Source: Saccharicrinis fermentans DSM 9555 = JCM 21142
GTDB lineage: Bacteria > Bacteroidota > Bacteroidia > Bacteroidales > Marinilabiliaceae
Assembly: GCF_000517085.1 (NCBI RefSeq)
Contig: NZ_KI912107.1
Location: forward strand, 3,717,980 to 3,781,979
Direction: 5' to 3'
Length of the DNA stretch: 64,000 nt
The notes beneath the pieces are model-generated. The model saw only the letters and a program-made list of their open reading frames with translations. It was not told the origin of the DNA and did no database searches. A program made the position numbers and the translations under genes. The stretch's first letter is position 1, and the number at the start of each line of letters is the position of its first letter. Shown here one piece after another: positions 8,795-18,383 of this stretch.

Positions 8795-11479
8795 CTATTC
8801 TTCTTTTTTTATTCGGGTATCTTTATCCCAATGCGCTTTTTCCATCAGCATATCAAAGTTGGTTGTTCTGAACATCACCATCAAATAAGCGATCATACCA
8901 GACCAGCCAGTCTGATGGCTCGCACCAATTCCTGCGCCATTATCACCATGAAAATACTCATAAAAAAGCAGGTTATTCTCCCAATACTTATCTTCTTGAA
9001 AATCCTTATACCAACCATAAACAGGTCTATATCCCTTTTCATCCTTTAAAAAGATATTTTCCAGACGTCTAATAATTTCCTTCGCCACTTCTATCAGTGT
9101 CATCATATTACCAGAACCTGTGGGGCACTCAATTTTAAAATCGTCACCATAAAAGGCATATTGCTGAAACAAAGCACGAATAATGACGGTATTAGCAGGA
9201 AACCAGATGGGGCCACGCCAATTTGAATTACCTCCAAACATGGTGCTATCGGACTCTCCAGGCACATACTTCACTGTAAACTCCTCATTATTCCAGCTAA
9301 ACACATAAGGATTTTCTTCGTGATACTTAGATAAGGAACGTATTCCAAAATCGCTTAAGAACTCTTTCTCATCCAGCATCACTTTCAGGATACTCCTCAA
9401 CTTATCCTCATTGACCACACTAAGCAGTCTACGGTTATTTTTTCCCTTCTGGAGGGGATTGGCAATATTTTTTGATAACCTTTTCGTTCTTGTGATCATA
9501 TACTTATGCTCTTTCGCAATAGAAGGCATCAGTTCCAGGTGCTCTGGTTCCAGGACGGTTGCAGCACACAAAGGCAGTAAACCTACTAAGGAACGCACTT
9601 TTAACCGCGTAGCACTCCCATCAGGAAAACGTAGCACATCATAAAAAAATTGATCTTCCTCATCCCACATTTCATCCTGATTATCTCCAATACGATCCAT
9701 TGCAGAAGCAATCTCCAGGAAGTGGTTATAATAATCCACCACCTTATCTCTATACTCATCATACCCCAGATGCACCAGTTCAAGACATATCTCAAGCATA
9801 TTCTGAGAATACAAAGCCATCCATGCATTACCATCCGACTGTTCTATATGACCTCCGGTAGGTAAAGTGTGGCTTCGGTCAAAGACCCCAATATTATCCA
9901 GGCCTAAAAAGCCACCCTGAAAAGCATTGGTTGACCTTGGGTCTTTATGGGTGATCCACCAATGAAAATTACGATCGAGACCGTCAAAGGACGTTTTTAA
10001 AAACTCCTTATCGACAAAACCGTCCATTTGCTTACTATTTTTATAAAGTGTAATAACAGCAAATGCATGAACAGGCGGATTTACATCATTAAAGCTCCAT
10101 TCATAAGCAGGTATTTGCCCATTGGGATGCTGATAATTGTTCTGCAAAAACAAGGTGAGTTGCTTCTTGGCAAAATGCGGATCCACCATGGTCAGAGGTA
10201 GTGTATGAAAAGCCAAATCCCACACTGCATACCACGGATACTCCCACTTATCGGGCATGCTTATAATATCACTATTTTTAAGATGCTCCCAATCATTATT
10301 TCTCAATTGCCTGCGCGGCCCGCCCCTATATTCATTCAACCACTCAGAAACATCAAACTCATAATACTGTTTAGACCATAACATTCCAGCCAAAGCCTGT
10401 CTAATGATCCTCTTTTCATCTTCACTCACCCTGGCTGGATATATACTTTCGTAAAACGTCTCGTTTTCCTGCTTCCTGAGTTCTAATTTTTTATCAAAGT
10501 TATCAAAGTTATATTTGGGTGCCTTTCCTGCCTTGAGACTCATTCTAATGACCACACTTTCACCTGCCGGAATATTGACATCAAACATAGCTCCAGCTTT
10601 CGTTCCTTTATGTTCAGGATTGATGGCTTCGTTATCGTTATTTATAATAAACGCATTAAACGCATCCTTTACATAAGGCGATTGATTCGGTGTATTATAA
10701 AGACGCTCATTATTATCTTCGTTATTTGTAAACAACCAAAGAGGAGACAATTCGGTGCTTAATACATAAGGACCCAGGAGATCATTTTTGGCAATTACAG
10801 AGTTATCATCCAACAATGAAATCATTGGCTCCGTTGTCTTATAATTCCACCAAGTATTCCGAAACCACAAGGTAGGTAATAATACAACGTTGGCATCTTC
10901 TTTACTGCGGTTATGCGCACTTATCTTAATCAATATATTATCCGGCGATTTTTTTGCATACTCAACAAAAACATCCAAATAATCGCTATCCTTAAAAACA
11001 TCCGTATCCAGCAGCTCATATTCAAAATCCTTATTGGTACGTGCAGCATTGGTATCCACCAAATCCAAATAAGGAAATTCTTTTAATGGATACTTATACA
11101 AATATTTCATGTAAGCGTGCGTTGGAGAAGAATCCAGATAGAAATAATACTCTTTTACATCTTCTCCATGATTGCCCTTAGGACCTGACAATCCAAAAAG
11201 TCGCTCTTTTAAGATAGGATCTTTCTTATTCCACAGGGTCAACGCAAAACACAAATGCTGTTTATCATCGCTTATACCCGCTATTCCGTCTTCTCCATAG
11301 CGGTAAACACGCGAACGCGATTGATCATGCGTGAATGAAACCCATGGATTATCGTGTCTTCCGTCATCCTCTCTAACAGTACCCCATTGTCTTTCACTTA
11401 GATAGGGCCCCCACTTCTTCCATGCGACCTGCTTATTTGCACAATCTTCTAGCCGCTCTTTTTCGCTCTGGGTCTTCAT
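8795..11479 (-). CDS. GH63-like / MGH1-like glycoside hydrolase (glucosidase family)
   Basis: An 894-aa protein without a signal peptide, so probably cytoplasmic. The C-terminal half looks like the (alpha/alpha)6 barrel of clan GH-G enzymes: WEYPWYAVWDLAFH holds the likely general acid Asp421, and the conserved end region YFHGDNGAGIGASHQTGWSG follows. The N-terminal half is a beta-rich domain typical of these bacterial enzymes. Family members act on alpha-glucosides, mannosylglycerate or related solutes. The precise substrate cannot be read from sequence. It is separate from the PUL and flanked by housekeeping genes. Confidence 0.82.
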   Translation of the reverse strand: MKTQSEKERLEDCANKQVAWKKWGPYLSERQWGTVREDDGRHDNPWVSFTHDQSRSRVYRYGEDGIAGISDDKQHLCFALTLWNKKDPILKERLFGLSGPKGNHGEDVKEYYFYLDSSPTHAYMKYLYKYPLKEFPYLDLVDTNAARTNKDFEYELLDTDVFKDSDYLDVFVEYAKKSPDNILIKISAHNRSKEDANVVLLPTLWFRNTWWNYKTTEPMISLLDDNSVIAKNDLLGPYVLSTELSPLWLFTNNEDNNERLYNTPNQSPYVKDAFNAFIINNDNEAINPEHKGTKAGAMFDVNIPAGESVVIRMSLKAGKAPKYNFDNFDKKLELRKQENETFYESIYPARVSEDEKRIIRQALAGMLWSKQYYEFDVSEWLNEYRGGPRRQLRNNDWEHLKNSDIISMPDKWEYPWYAVWDLAFHTLPLTMVDPHFAKKQLTLFLQNNYQHPNGQIPAYEWSFNDVNPPVHAFAVITLYKNSKQMDGFVDKEFLKTSFDGLDRNFHWWITHKDPRSTNAFQGGFLGLDNIGVFDRSHTLPTGGHIEQSDGNAWMALYSQNMLEICLELVHLGYDEYRDKVVDYYNHFLEIASAMDRIGDNQDEMWDEEDQFFYDVLRFPDGSATRLKVRSLVGLLPLCAATVLEPEHLELMPSIAKEHKYMITRTKRLSKNIANPLQKGKNNRRLLSVVNEDKLRSILKVMLDEKEFLSDFGIRSLSKYHEENPYVFSWNNEEFTVKYVPGESDSTMFGGNSNWRGPIWFPANTVIIRALFQQYAFYGDDFKIECPTGSGNMMTLIEVAKEIIRRLENIFLKDEKGYRPVYGWYKDFQEDKYWENNLLFYEYFHGDNGAGIGASHQTGWSGMIAYLMVMFRTTNFDMLMEKAHWDKDTRIKKEE

Positions 11480-11640
11480 TATTACACTTAAAATTAAGTT
11501 CTATATTTGCCTTCTGATAAATGTCAAAATACAACAATAAATCAAAAAAACATTTCGACACAAAAACTCCCTAACACAACACTAAAAAACACATCCCCAT
11601 CGATTTCACAATAGCAATATTAACTTATGAAACGATGGTT

Positions 11641-12972
11641 TTACTTTCTTTTCTGACCTCTGGTTTTTGGTTTCTTATACTTAGCAGCAAGCTTTCTTCT
11701 ATAGGAACCTCCTTCATTGATCTTTTTATTTTTTTCTTTCTTTTCATGGAAAGCTGTCCCTCTGGTTGCAGCTATTTTAGGAGTCTTAACCACTGTTTTA
11801 CCGGGTATTTCCGGTATTTCACTATCCAACTGCAGCTCCGACACCTCCACATTCTGAGGCAGAGAATCCAGATCCACATGAACATCCATCATTTTTTGGA
11901 TTTTACTCCAGATACTCACATCATCTTCTTCCACAAAAGAAATAGCACTACCTTCGGCCTCTGCACGTCCGGTACGACCTATACGATGCATGTATGCTTC
12001 AGGTTCTTCCGGCATATCAAAATTCACAACATGACTTACGTTTGAGATATCCAATCCACGAGCAATAATATCCGTAGCAATGAGTAATCGTAACTTTCCG
12101 CTTGTAAACTCTTGTACCATCCTAAATCTGAAGTTCTGTGATTTATTGGAATGAATAACCCCTACCTCACCTTCAAAAATTTCTTCCATTTGAGCAAACA
12201 ACAAATCGGCCATAGCTCTACTCTTAACAAATACCAACACTTTATCCATATCGCTATGAATATCCAAGAGATACAATAACAAGTTAATCTTGGTATAAAA
12301 ATTAGGCACTTCGTAAGCCGACTGAAAAATCTTATCCAATGGTTTTCCGGTGGCAGCCACTTCTACCTTAATCGGGTCATAGAAAAAGTCATTGATAATT
12401 GTCTCCACATCAAAAGTCAAGGTAGCAGAAAACATGAGATTTTGTCTTCTCTCAGGCAGCAAATCAATAATCCTTTCCAACTGAGGTCTAAAACCCAGGT
12501 TTAGCATCTCATCCACCTCATCGATCACCAATTTTTGAATGGATTTTAAACGCAATGTTCCAGTCAAGGCTAAATCAATCAATCGCCCGGGAGTAGCTAC
12601 CAACACATCCAGTCCGGCATACACCAGCTGCTTCTGAGTATTGATATTGGTACCGCCATATACACCTACGATTCGCACATTCATATATTCGGTCAGTTTT
12701 TGAAACTCACCAGCCACCTGTTCCACCAATTCACGGGTAGGCACAAGCACCAATACTCTGGGATGCTTTTGCTTACTAAATTTCAGATTACGCAACAAGG
12801 GCAAAACATAAGAAATAGTTTTTCCTGTTCCTGTTTGTGCGATGCCAACCACATCTCTGCCCGACATAGCCACAGGAAACACCTTCTCTTGAATAGGGGT
12901 TGCTTCCTCAAGCCCCATTTCTCCAAGAGCGTTTAGCAATACTGTATTTAAATTAAATTCAGAAAACTTCAA
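11641..12972 (-). CDS. DEAD-box-type RNA helicase with motif II DEVD
   Basis: ATP-dependent RNA helicase of 443 aa: Q motif (ATPIQEK, 24-30), motif I AQTGTGKT (45-52), Ia PTRELVEQ, Ib TPGR (127-130), motif II DEVD at 151-154 in place of DEAD, SAT (182-184), ATDIIARGLDI and HRIGRTGR. The C-terminal tail is basic, ending KPKTRGQKRK, suited to RNA binding. The only usable start is TTG at 12972: the upstream in-frame codons reach a stop within five codons, and the conserved aromatic before the Q motif begins right after it. It probably works in ribosome assembly or RNA turnover. Confidence 0.93.
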   Translation of the reverse strand: MKFSEFNLNTVLLNALGEMGLEEATPIQEKVFPVAMSGRDVVGIAQTGTGKTISYVLPLLRNLKFSKQKHPRVLVLVPTRELVEQVAGEFQKLTEYMNVRIVGVYGGTNINTQKQLVYAGLDVLVATPGRLIDLALTGTLRLKSIQKLVIDEVDEMLNLGFRPQLERIIDLLPERRQNLMFSATLTFDVETIINDFFYDPIKVEVAATGKPLDKIFQSAYEVPNFYTKINLLLYLLDIHSDMDKVLVFVKSRAMADLLFAQMEEIFEGEVGVIHSNKSQNFRFRMVQEFTSGKLRLLIATDIIARGLDISNVSHVVNFDMPEEPEAYMHRIGRTGRAEAEGSAISFVEEDDVSIWSKIQKMMDVHVDLDSLPQNVEVSELQLDSEIPEIPGKTVVKTPKIAATRGTAFHEKKEKNKKINEGGSYRRKLAAKYKKPKTRGQKRK

Positions 12973-12997
12973 AATATGATGGTTTTAATATTTGAGC

Positions 12998-13005
12998 CAA
13001 AGATA
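12998..13005 (-). promoter_or_regulatory. Candidate -7 element for the helicase gene
   Basis: On the minus strand these bases read TATCTTTG, an exact TAnnTTTG match, about 26 bases before the TTG start. No TTG at the expected -33 distance is visible, so only half of the promoter is supported. Confidence 0.4.
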
Positions 13006-13156
13006 AGAATGATATTTATAATTGTTTTATATACTGTACATATAAAAAAAGGCCGATTGTAAGAACAACCAGCCGAAAGCAATTGATACATGAGCTATTC
13101 ATAAATTACCTAATCCAACAATGCATAAATACATCAGATTAGGAAAGATAATAAGG

Positions 13157-13843
13157 TTATTTTCTAGCCCATACTTTATTTACATACTCCTCTATGACCA
13201 ATGTCTTGCAGGTGGCCTCCCCATGATCAATATCCACAGGACCTATCACCGAGGCCGCTTGAAGCACTTTTTCACGTAAAGCTTCCGTTCTGCCTCCAAT
13301 GGAAATCAGACAAGTATTCATACCTTCTTTAGCTCTATTGGGAGAGGTTTGTAACTCATTTTTAATTTTTTGAATAAAGCCAGTAAAAAACAAATCACTT
13401 TTCGACTGATCATTTTTTGCAAAATAATTTAATATTGAAAACCCCACTCTTTTAATGTATTCATCGGGAGACTGAATCCAAAGATACATAATATCTAAAC
13501 CAAAGCTTGATCTGGCGATTAATTCAGCAAAATAATCGGCCAGTACATAATACCGCACATTGGCTACCCATCGGTTCGCTTCATTGTGCGTAATTATTTT
13601 AGGGTCGGCAATCATACAGGCCAGGATACGAGCATCTATATTTCTCGTATTCCATAATTCCCTTGCTATATGATGATTCACTCCTTTTCTTCCATCAGGA
13701 GCAACCACTTCATCCTTCAGTTTCCGCATGTCGGCAAAACTAACCCCAAACAATTCCCCTTTAGCACCGTGCCGCCTGAAGACTTTTCTGTTTTCTTCGG
13801 CACCACATTTTTCCAATTCGGTATAAATATCTTTGAAATCCAT
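13157..13843 (-). CDS. DNA alkylation repair protein, AlkD-like HEAT-repeat glycosylase
   Basis: A 228-aa all-helical protein of the DNA alkylation repair family, whose characterised members remove N3- and N7-alkylated purines without base flipping. The N-terminal FGVSFADMRKL segment and the middle WIQSPDEYIKRVGFSILNY segment are typical. No signal peptide, so cytosolic. It lies 38 bases upstream of, and on the same strand as, the end of tadA, so the two could share a transcript with tadA first. Activity on particular lesions cannot be inferred. Confidence 0.85.
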   Translation of the reverse strand: MDFKDIYTELEKCGAEENRKVFRRHGAKGELFGVSFADMRKLKDEVVAPDGRKGVNHHIARELWNTRNIDARILACMIADPKIITHNEANRWVANVRYYVLADYFAELIARSSFGLDIMYLWIQSPDEYIKRVGFSILNYFAKNDQSKSDLFFTGFIQKIKNELQTSPNRAKEGMNTCLISIGGRTEALREKVLQAASVIGPVDIDHGEATCKTLVIEEYVNKVWARK

Positions 13844-13881
13844 ATCAACAAAACTACAAAAAAATAGAATTGTTTAAAAAT

Positions 13882-14328
13882 TTATCTTTTATTTTTGAAG
13901 AAATCAACCACCATTTCAGAACACTTATCTGCTAGAATTCCACCTTGTATTTGTGCCTTGGTATGAAAAATTGGGGGTGTATGCTTCATAAAACCTCTTT
14001 TTTCATCACTCGCTCCAAATACTACTTTTTTAATCTGAGCCCAATTTAAAGCACCGGCACACATGACACATGGCTCCAGGGTTACATAGAGCGTACACTC
14101 ATTTAAATACTTACCCCCCAGATATTCTGCCGCCCCCGTTATGGCCAGCATTTCAGCGTGAGCAGTCACGTCATGAAGGGTTTCAGTCAGGTTATGTGCT
14201 CTTGCAATAATCTGATCATTACACACCACAACAGCCCCAACCGGTATTTCATCTTTTTGAGCAGCCATCTGAGCCTCTCTTAAGGCTTGCTTCATAAAAT
14301 ATTCATCTGAGAAATTGATTTTAGTCAT
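13882..14328 (-). CDS. tadA: tRNA-specific adenosine deaminase
   Basis: Zinc enzyme that converts the wobble adenosine of tRNA-Arg(ACG) to inosine; 148 aa. The cytidine-deaminase fold signature is complete: His57-Ala-Glu59 (zinc ligand and proton shuttle) and PCVMC with Cys87 and Cys90. The N-terminal FMKQALREAQ helix is typical of TadA rather than of guanine deaminases. It is divergent from aspS across about 150 bases and probably co-transcribed with the alkylation repair gene. Confidence 0.93.
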   Translation of the reverse strand: MTKINFSDEYFMKQALREAQMAAQKDEIPVGAVVVCNDQIIARAHNLTETLHDVTAHAEMLAITGAAEYLGGKYLNECTLYVTLEPCVMCAGALNWAQIKKVVFGASDEKRGFMKHTPPIFHTKAQIQGGILADKCSEMVVDFFKNKR

Positions 14329-14476
14329 CTTTTTACTTTAAATGTGTCAATACCTGTACTTTTATTTAATTTCTTTATATTTTCGCATGTTAATAAAGTA
14401 GGTTCCGATATGGAAACGAAAGTAATAAAATATCGGTACAGCGTATATATCCATAGAATTATAATAGATTAAGAGA

Positions 14477-16234
14477 ATGTACAGATCACATACTTGCGGC
14501 GAGCTCAGGCTTGCAAATTTAAATCAAAGTGTTACACTGAGCGGATGGGTACAAAAAATCCGCAACCTGGGAGGAATGACCTTTATCGACCTGAGAGACA
14601 GGTACGGGATTACACAATTAGTGCTGGATGTCGAATCAAGAAAAGATTTAAGTGAGGAAGCACGCAAACTTGGCCGCGAATATGTTATTCAGGTAAAAGG
14701 TAAAGTAGAGGAGCGCAGTAACAAAAATGGCAAACTTCCTACCGGAGACATTGAGATACTAGTAGATGAGTTTAAATTATTAAACCCATCAGAACTACCT
14801 CCTTTCACCATCGAAGATGAAACGGACGGCGGCGACGAGTTAAGAATGAAGTATCGTTACCTGGATCTTCGACGCAATCCTGTTCGTAAAAATTTAGAGT
14901 TACGCCACAAACTGGGATTCGAAGTCCGCAACTACCTAAACCAACAAAACTTTATTGAAACAGAAACACCAGTTTTAATAAAATCGACACCAGAAGGAGC
15001 CCGCGACTTTATTGTTCCTTCACGCATGAACCAAGGAGAGTTTTACGCCCTACCTCAATCGCCACAAGTATTTAAACAACTACTGATGGTGGCTGGCTTC
15101 GACAGGTACTTTCAAATAGTAAAGTGCTTTCGTGATGAAGATTTAAGAGCTGACCGCCAGCCTGAATTCACACAGATTGACTGTGAAATGGCCTTTGTTG
15201 AGCAACAAGACATCCTTGAAGTATTTGAAGGAATGACCAAACATCTATTTAAGGTCACTAAAAATGTAGATTTTGACTTTCAATTCCCTCAGATGTCATA
15301 CGAAGAAGCAATGAAAAACTACGGTTCTGACAAACCAGACATCCGCTTTGAAATGAAGTTTGTGGAGATGAAAGACATGGTAGCCAATTGCGGATTCAAA
15401 GTCTTTGAAGATGCTCCATACGTAGGTGGCATTTGCGCCGAAGGCTGTGCTGGATACAGTCGCAAAGAACTGGATAAACTAACCGACTTCGTTCGTAAAC
15501 CTCAAATCGGTGCTCAAGGATTGGTTTACGTAAAATATAATACGGACGGATCATTTAAGTCATCAGTCGACAAATTTTTCGACGAAGCCACATTCAACCA
15601 ATGGGCAGAAGCCTTTGGCGCTAAACCGGGTGACCTAATTCTTATTTTAGCCGGACAAAAGAGCAAGACTCAAAGTGCGCTATGCGAGCTTCGTTTAGAG
15701 ATGGGTGAACGCCTAGGCCTACGAGATAAAAACAAATTTTCTCCACTATGGGTGGTAGATTTTCCACTCTTGGAATGGGACGAGGAATCCAACAGATTCC
15801 ATGCCATGCACCATCCTTTTACCTCTCCTAAAAATGAAGATTTAGCACTTTTAGATACCGACCCCGCTAAAGTAAGAGCAAATGCATACGACTTGGTAAT
15901 CAACGGTGTTGAAATAGGCGGAGGCTCCATCAGAATACATAACGACGAGCTTCAGCACAAAATGTTCCAACTTCTGGGCTTTACTGAAGAAGAAGCAGAA
16001 AACCAGTTTGGCTTCCTGATGAATGCCTTTAAATACGGAGCGCCCCCGCACGGTGGTGTTGCATTTGGCTTCGACAGACTAGTATCATTATTCGCCGGTA
16101 TCGATTCCATCCGAGACGTAATTGCTTTTCCTAAAAACAACTCTGGTCGTGATGTAATGATAGACTCTCCTTCTCCTGTGGCAGAAAGTCAATTGGACGA
16201 ACTAAACATTAAAATGAAACAAAGCAAGCAATAA
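14477..16234 (+). CDS. aspS: Aspartyl-tRNA synthetase
   Basis: Class II aminoacyl-tRNA synthetase of 585 aa, the full bacterial size. Visible: N-terminal OB-fold anticodon-binding domain, class II motif 2 ([18 protein letters not shown]), the bacterial GAD insertion domain in the middle and motif 3 (GVAFGFDRL). It charges tRNA-Asp; whether it also charges tRNA-Asn is not decidable here. Followed by two hairpins that probably end its message. Confidence 0.98.
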   Translation: MYRSHTCGELRLANLNQSVTLSGWVQKIRNLGGMTFIDLRDRYGITQLVLDVESRKDLSEEARKLGREYVIQVKGKVEERSNKNGKLPTGDIEILVDEFKLLNPSELPPFTIEDETDGGDELRMKYRYLDLRRNPVRKNLELRHKLGFEVRNYLNQQNFIETETPVLIKSTPEGARDFIVPSRMNQGEFYALPQSPQVFKQLLMVAGFDRYFQIVKCFRDEDLRADRQPEFTQIDCEMAFVEQQDILEVFEGMTKHLFKVTKNVDFDFQFPQMSYEEAMKNYGSDKPDIRFEMKFVEMKDMVANCGFKVFEDAPYVGGICAEGCAGYSRKELDKLTDFVRKPQIGAQGLVYVKYNTDGSFKSSVDKFFDEATFNQWAEAFGAKPGDLILILAGQKSKTQSALCELRLEMGERLGLRDKNKFSPLWVVDFPLLEWDEESNRFHAMHHPFTSPKNEDLALLDTDPAKVRANAYDLVINGVEIGGGSIRIHNDELQHKMFQLLGFTEEEAENQFGFLMNAFKYGAPPHGGVAFGFDRLVSLFAGIDSIRDVIAFPKNNSGRDVMIDSPSPVAESQLDELNIKMKQSKQ

Positions 16235-16238
16235 GAAC

Positions 16239-16320
16239 ATTTTCCATTTTTTGGAAAATATGCAAAAGTTCAAAAAAGACACTAAAAAAACGGATTAAAA
16301 ATATTGAATCCGTTTTTTTT
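16239..16320 (+). terminator. Tandem hairpins, terminator after aspS
   Basis: A small hairpin (ATTTTCCA 16239-16246 with TGGAAAAT 16252-16259) is followed by a strong one: AAAAAAACGGATT (16284-16296) with AATCCGTTTTTTT (16307-16319) and a T-run. The second is symmetric enough to also serve the convergent acyltransferase gene. Confidence 0.85.
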
Positions 16321-16353
16321 ACTATATATCACAGCTTACACCGCAATAAAAGA

Positions 16354-17487
16354 CTAACCATTATAAAAATTCTTAACCGGGTTGGCATACATTTCCATCA
16401 AGCAAGCATGAATAAATTCCTTATCCGCATTCAATCTAGAGATATGCTCATTAATATAAGCATTAAATACATCCGCATCCTCCTTTGTATACTTAGATGC
16501 AAAAAGCTTGTTACCATTTACAAAGTCAGCGGCAATAAAATTACCTGGCCATAATTTATAATTACTATGTATATGATTATCTATTATTTCGGCCAACTTA
16601 TTTAGGCGCTCATGCTTATCTAATTCATTCAGTCCTACCAACTCTTCATTCAAAGGAGCTGCAGCTTTAAAGTGAACCCTTCCTTTACGTCCTTTTATAC
16701 CAGAACCCATGTGCTTTAAATCATCAGCCTGGGTCTTTTTATAATCAGGATTATCTCTTTTCAACAAAAACTCATGCGCCTTCAGATAATCACAAGGATC
16801 ATACTCATACGAAATGGACAAAGGCACAATTTGGACCTCTTTAAAGTTTTGTTCAAAATCGCCATTCCCACTCATATTGATCATCTTCAAGAGACTGGTC
16901 TGTGTACGATCATCTCCATCCTTCGATCTCCCTTCACGTTGTGCAATCCAAACACTCTGATTTCGTTCTGTTATATTATATCTGATATATTTAGACATCA
17001 GATTTGAGCTTTGCAGCATTTGCCTTGCTGGCAAATTACGACGAACCACAAATGACTTATTTAACTTAACCAATTGCGTAATCCATGGATAAATGAGCAG
17101 ATTATCACCAATGGCTATTTCTGAAGTTTCGTGACCATGCTCATGCAGGAGAATATTTAAAAAAGCTGAATCCAGCACGATGTCTCTATGATTCGAAATA
17201 AAGATATAACTTTTATTGGGGTCCAACTTATCTAAACCCTCAGCGGTCACACCCTTTGTAGTATCCTTAATAATCTCTTTAATAAAAGGATAAACCACAC
17301 CTATTTGAAATTCCTTGATGGTATTAATAGATAACAGTTGGTTAACGAAATCGTTTATCGGAACATGAGGAAACAAGTATTTTAGCAATTCAATAAATGA
17401 CTCTTCTTTTAATAACTGCTGAAAAACCTGATGTATTTCGTGATCGCGATATGGACGTAATTCGTTAAATTCTTGATCCGTTGCCAT
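16354..17487 (-). CDS. PlsC-like glycerolipid acyltransferase
   Basis: A 377-aa lysophospholipid acyltransferase-family protein. The catalytic block reads SNHRDIVLDSAF: His and Asp are five residues apart instead of the four of the classical HX4D motif. The substrate block reads WIAQREGRSKDG, in place of PEGTRS. No signal peptide or clear transmembrane helix, so it probably sits on the inner face of the membrane. It may acylate a glycerolipid or an amino-acid lipid head; the donor is unknown. ATG 17487 is preferred over the frame start at 17535 because a TACTTTTG -7 element (17515-17522, minus strand) lies inside the longer version. Confidence 0.78.
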   Translation of the reverse strand: MATDQEFNELRPYRDHEIHQVFQQLLKEESFIELLKYLFPHVPINDFVNQLLSINTIKEFQIGVVYPFIKEIIKDTTKGVTAEGLDKLDPNKSYIFISNHRDIVLDSAFLNILLHEHGHETSEIAIGDNLLIYPWITQLVKLNKSFVVRRNLPARQMLQSSNLMSKYIRYNITERNQSVWIAQREGRSKDGDDRTQTSLLKMINMSGNGDFEQNFKEVQIVPLSISYEYDPCDYLKAHEFLLKRDNPDYKKTQADDLKHMGSGIKGRKGRVHFKAAAPLNEELVGLNELDKHERLNKLAEIIDNHIHSNYKLWPGNFIAADFVNGNKLFASKYTKEDADVFNAYINEHISRLNADKEFIHACLMEMYANPVKNFYNG

Positions 17488-17716
17488 ATTTGCATATATA
17501 AATTTAGTTCTCTGCAAAAGTATTACAATCGGCAAAAAAAAGAAACTTTTAACTCTATTTTAGTAAAAAGTACCATATTCAATTCCAATATTTGGAATAC
17601 TTTCCAAATATTGACAAATAAACAAATGAGCAATAAGCTACACCATTGATTATCAGACCTCTTTATTTTTTGGCACACCAATTGAAGAATGCTTTCCAGA
17701 CACAAACACGCAAGTT

Positions 17717-18061
17717 ATGATTAAAATCAGAACATATAGCAACACCATTTTGGTATCATTTGCAAAAAACATTCAGTTGAATCGGAAAAATTCAGCCTTA
17801 TTCAGAGATCAACTCATCTCTAAGTTGACCTTTCCCTATTCAAATATCATCGTAGACTTTAACGAAGTAAAAGAAATAAACAGAGAAATGATAGACGCAT
17901 TGGTAGCAGGACAGCGATTATCCAAGATAAACCGGGGCCAGGTAAGTCTATTCAATGTTAACGCCCAAATATATAAAGCATTAAGGTTAGCAAAAGTGGA
18001 TCACTTATTCTTCTTTTGTGATGAACCTAAGCCATTTTCGCAAGGACTATTAATGGCATAA
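17717..18061 (+). CDS. Small STAS-domain-like protein
   Basis: A 114-aa protein with the alternating strand/helix pattern of STAS domains (anti-sigma-factor antagonist fold): a hydrophobic strand IIVDFNEVKEI, then a helix REMIDALVAGQRLSK, then strand GQVSLFNV and helix IYKALRLAKVDHLF. The position where classical antagonists carry a phosphorylatable Ser (DSSG) reads NREM, so control by phosphorylation is unlikely. It may be a partner in a signalling complex. No kinase or sigma factor is beside it. It ends 3 bases before the first of three repeated hairpin units. Confidence 0.6.
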   Translation: MIKIRTYSNTILVSFAKNIQLNRKNSALFRDQLISKLTFPYSNIIVDFNEVKEINREMIDALVAGQRLSKINRGQVSLFNVNAQIYKALRLAKVDHLFFFCDEPKPFSQGLLMA

Positions 18062-18064
18062 AGA

Positions 18065-18128
18065 TTGTGTTGTGTTGATCAATGCCGGGAGCTACAATTC
18101 TTGTCCCCACTTGAGTATCTCCCGGCAT
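18065..18128 (+). repeat. Tandem leader-hairpin unit 1
   Basis: Begins with the shared block TGTGTTGTGTTGAT (18066-18079), then a perfect 10-bp stem ATGCCGGGAG (18082-18091) / CTCCCGGCAT (18119-18128). It follows the STAS stop by 3 bases and could act as its terminator. The start of the micro-ORF is TTG here, and the stop seen in units 2 and 3 is changed to CAA, so the micro-ORF is not preserved in this copy. Confidence 0.7.
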
Positions 18129-18155
18129 ACTTTTCAACTTCAATTTAGACGTATT

Positions 18156-18185
18156 TTGACCATTGGTTATTATATACTACCTTTG
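18156..18185 (+). promoter_or_regulatory. Consensus promoter before unit 2
   Basis: TTG at 18156-18158, exactly 19 bases, then TACCTTTG at 18178-18185, a full match to the Bacteroidota -33/-7 consensus. Transcription would begin near 18192, a few bases before the ATG of the second unit, so unit 2 probably starts its own short RNA. Confidence 0.7.
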
Positions 18186-18196
18186 TAAAACTTAAA

Positions 18197-18264
18197 ATGT
18201 GTTGTGTTGATTGATGCCGGGGGTTGCAATTGGATTTGTCCCCAAACTAAGTAACTCTCGGTAA
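18197..18264 (+). repeat. Tandem leader-hairpin unit 2 with micro-ORF MCCVD
   Basis: ATG TGT TGT GTT GAT TGA (18197-18214) encodes Met-Cys-Cys-Val-Asp after an A-rich start context. Then follows a 10-bp stem, 18216-18225 with 18253-18262, which needs G-U pairs. The stop overlaps a second ATG (18214) that opens a 16-codon frame ending at 18264. It is about 132 bases after unit 1. Confidence 0.65.
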
Positions 18265-18320
18265 TTTATCAAAAAATATAGATGCTGTATACCAATAGAT
18301 ACAGCCTAAAAACACTAAAG

Positions 18321-18383
18321 ATGTGTTGTGTTGATTGATACCGAGAATGTTTGAACTGTTGTAATTCAAGCATTTCTCGGTAT
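18321..18383 (+). repeat. Tandem leader-hairpin unit 3 with micro-ORF MCCVD and T-rich tail
   Basis: ATG TGT TGT GTT GAT TGA (18321-18338) again, then stem ATACCGAGAATG (18338-18349) with CATTTCTCGGTAT (18371-18383, one bulged T), extended inward by a TTGAA/TTCAA pair. The tail TTTTCTTTTC makes it look like an intrinsic terminator. About 124 bases after unit 2. Confidence 0.65.
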
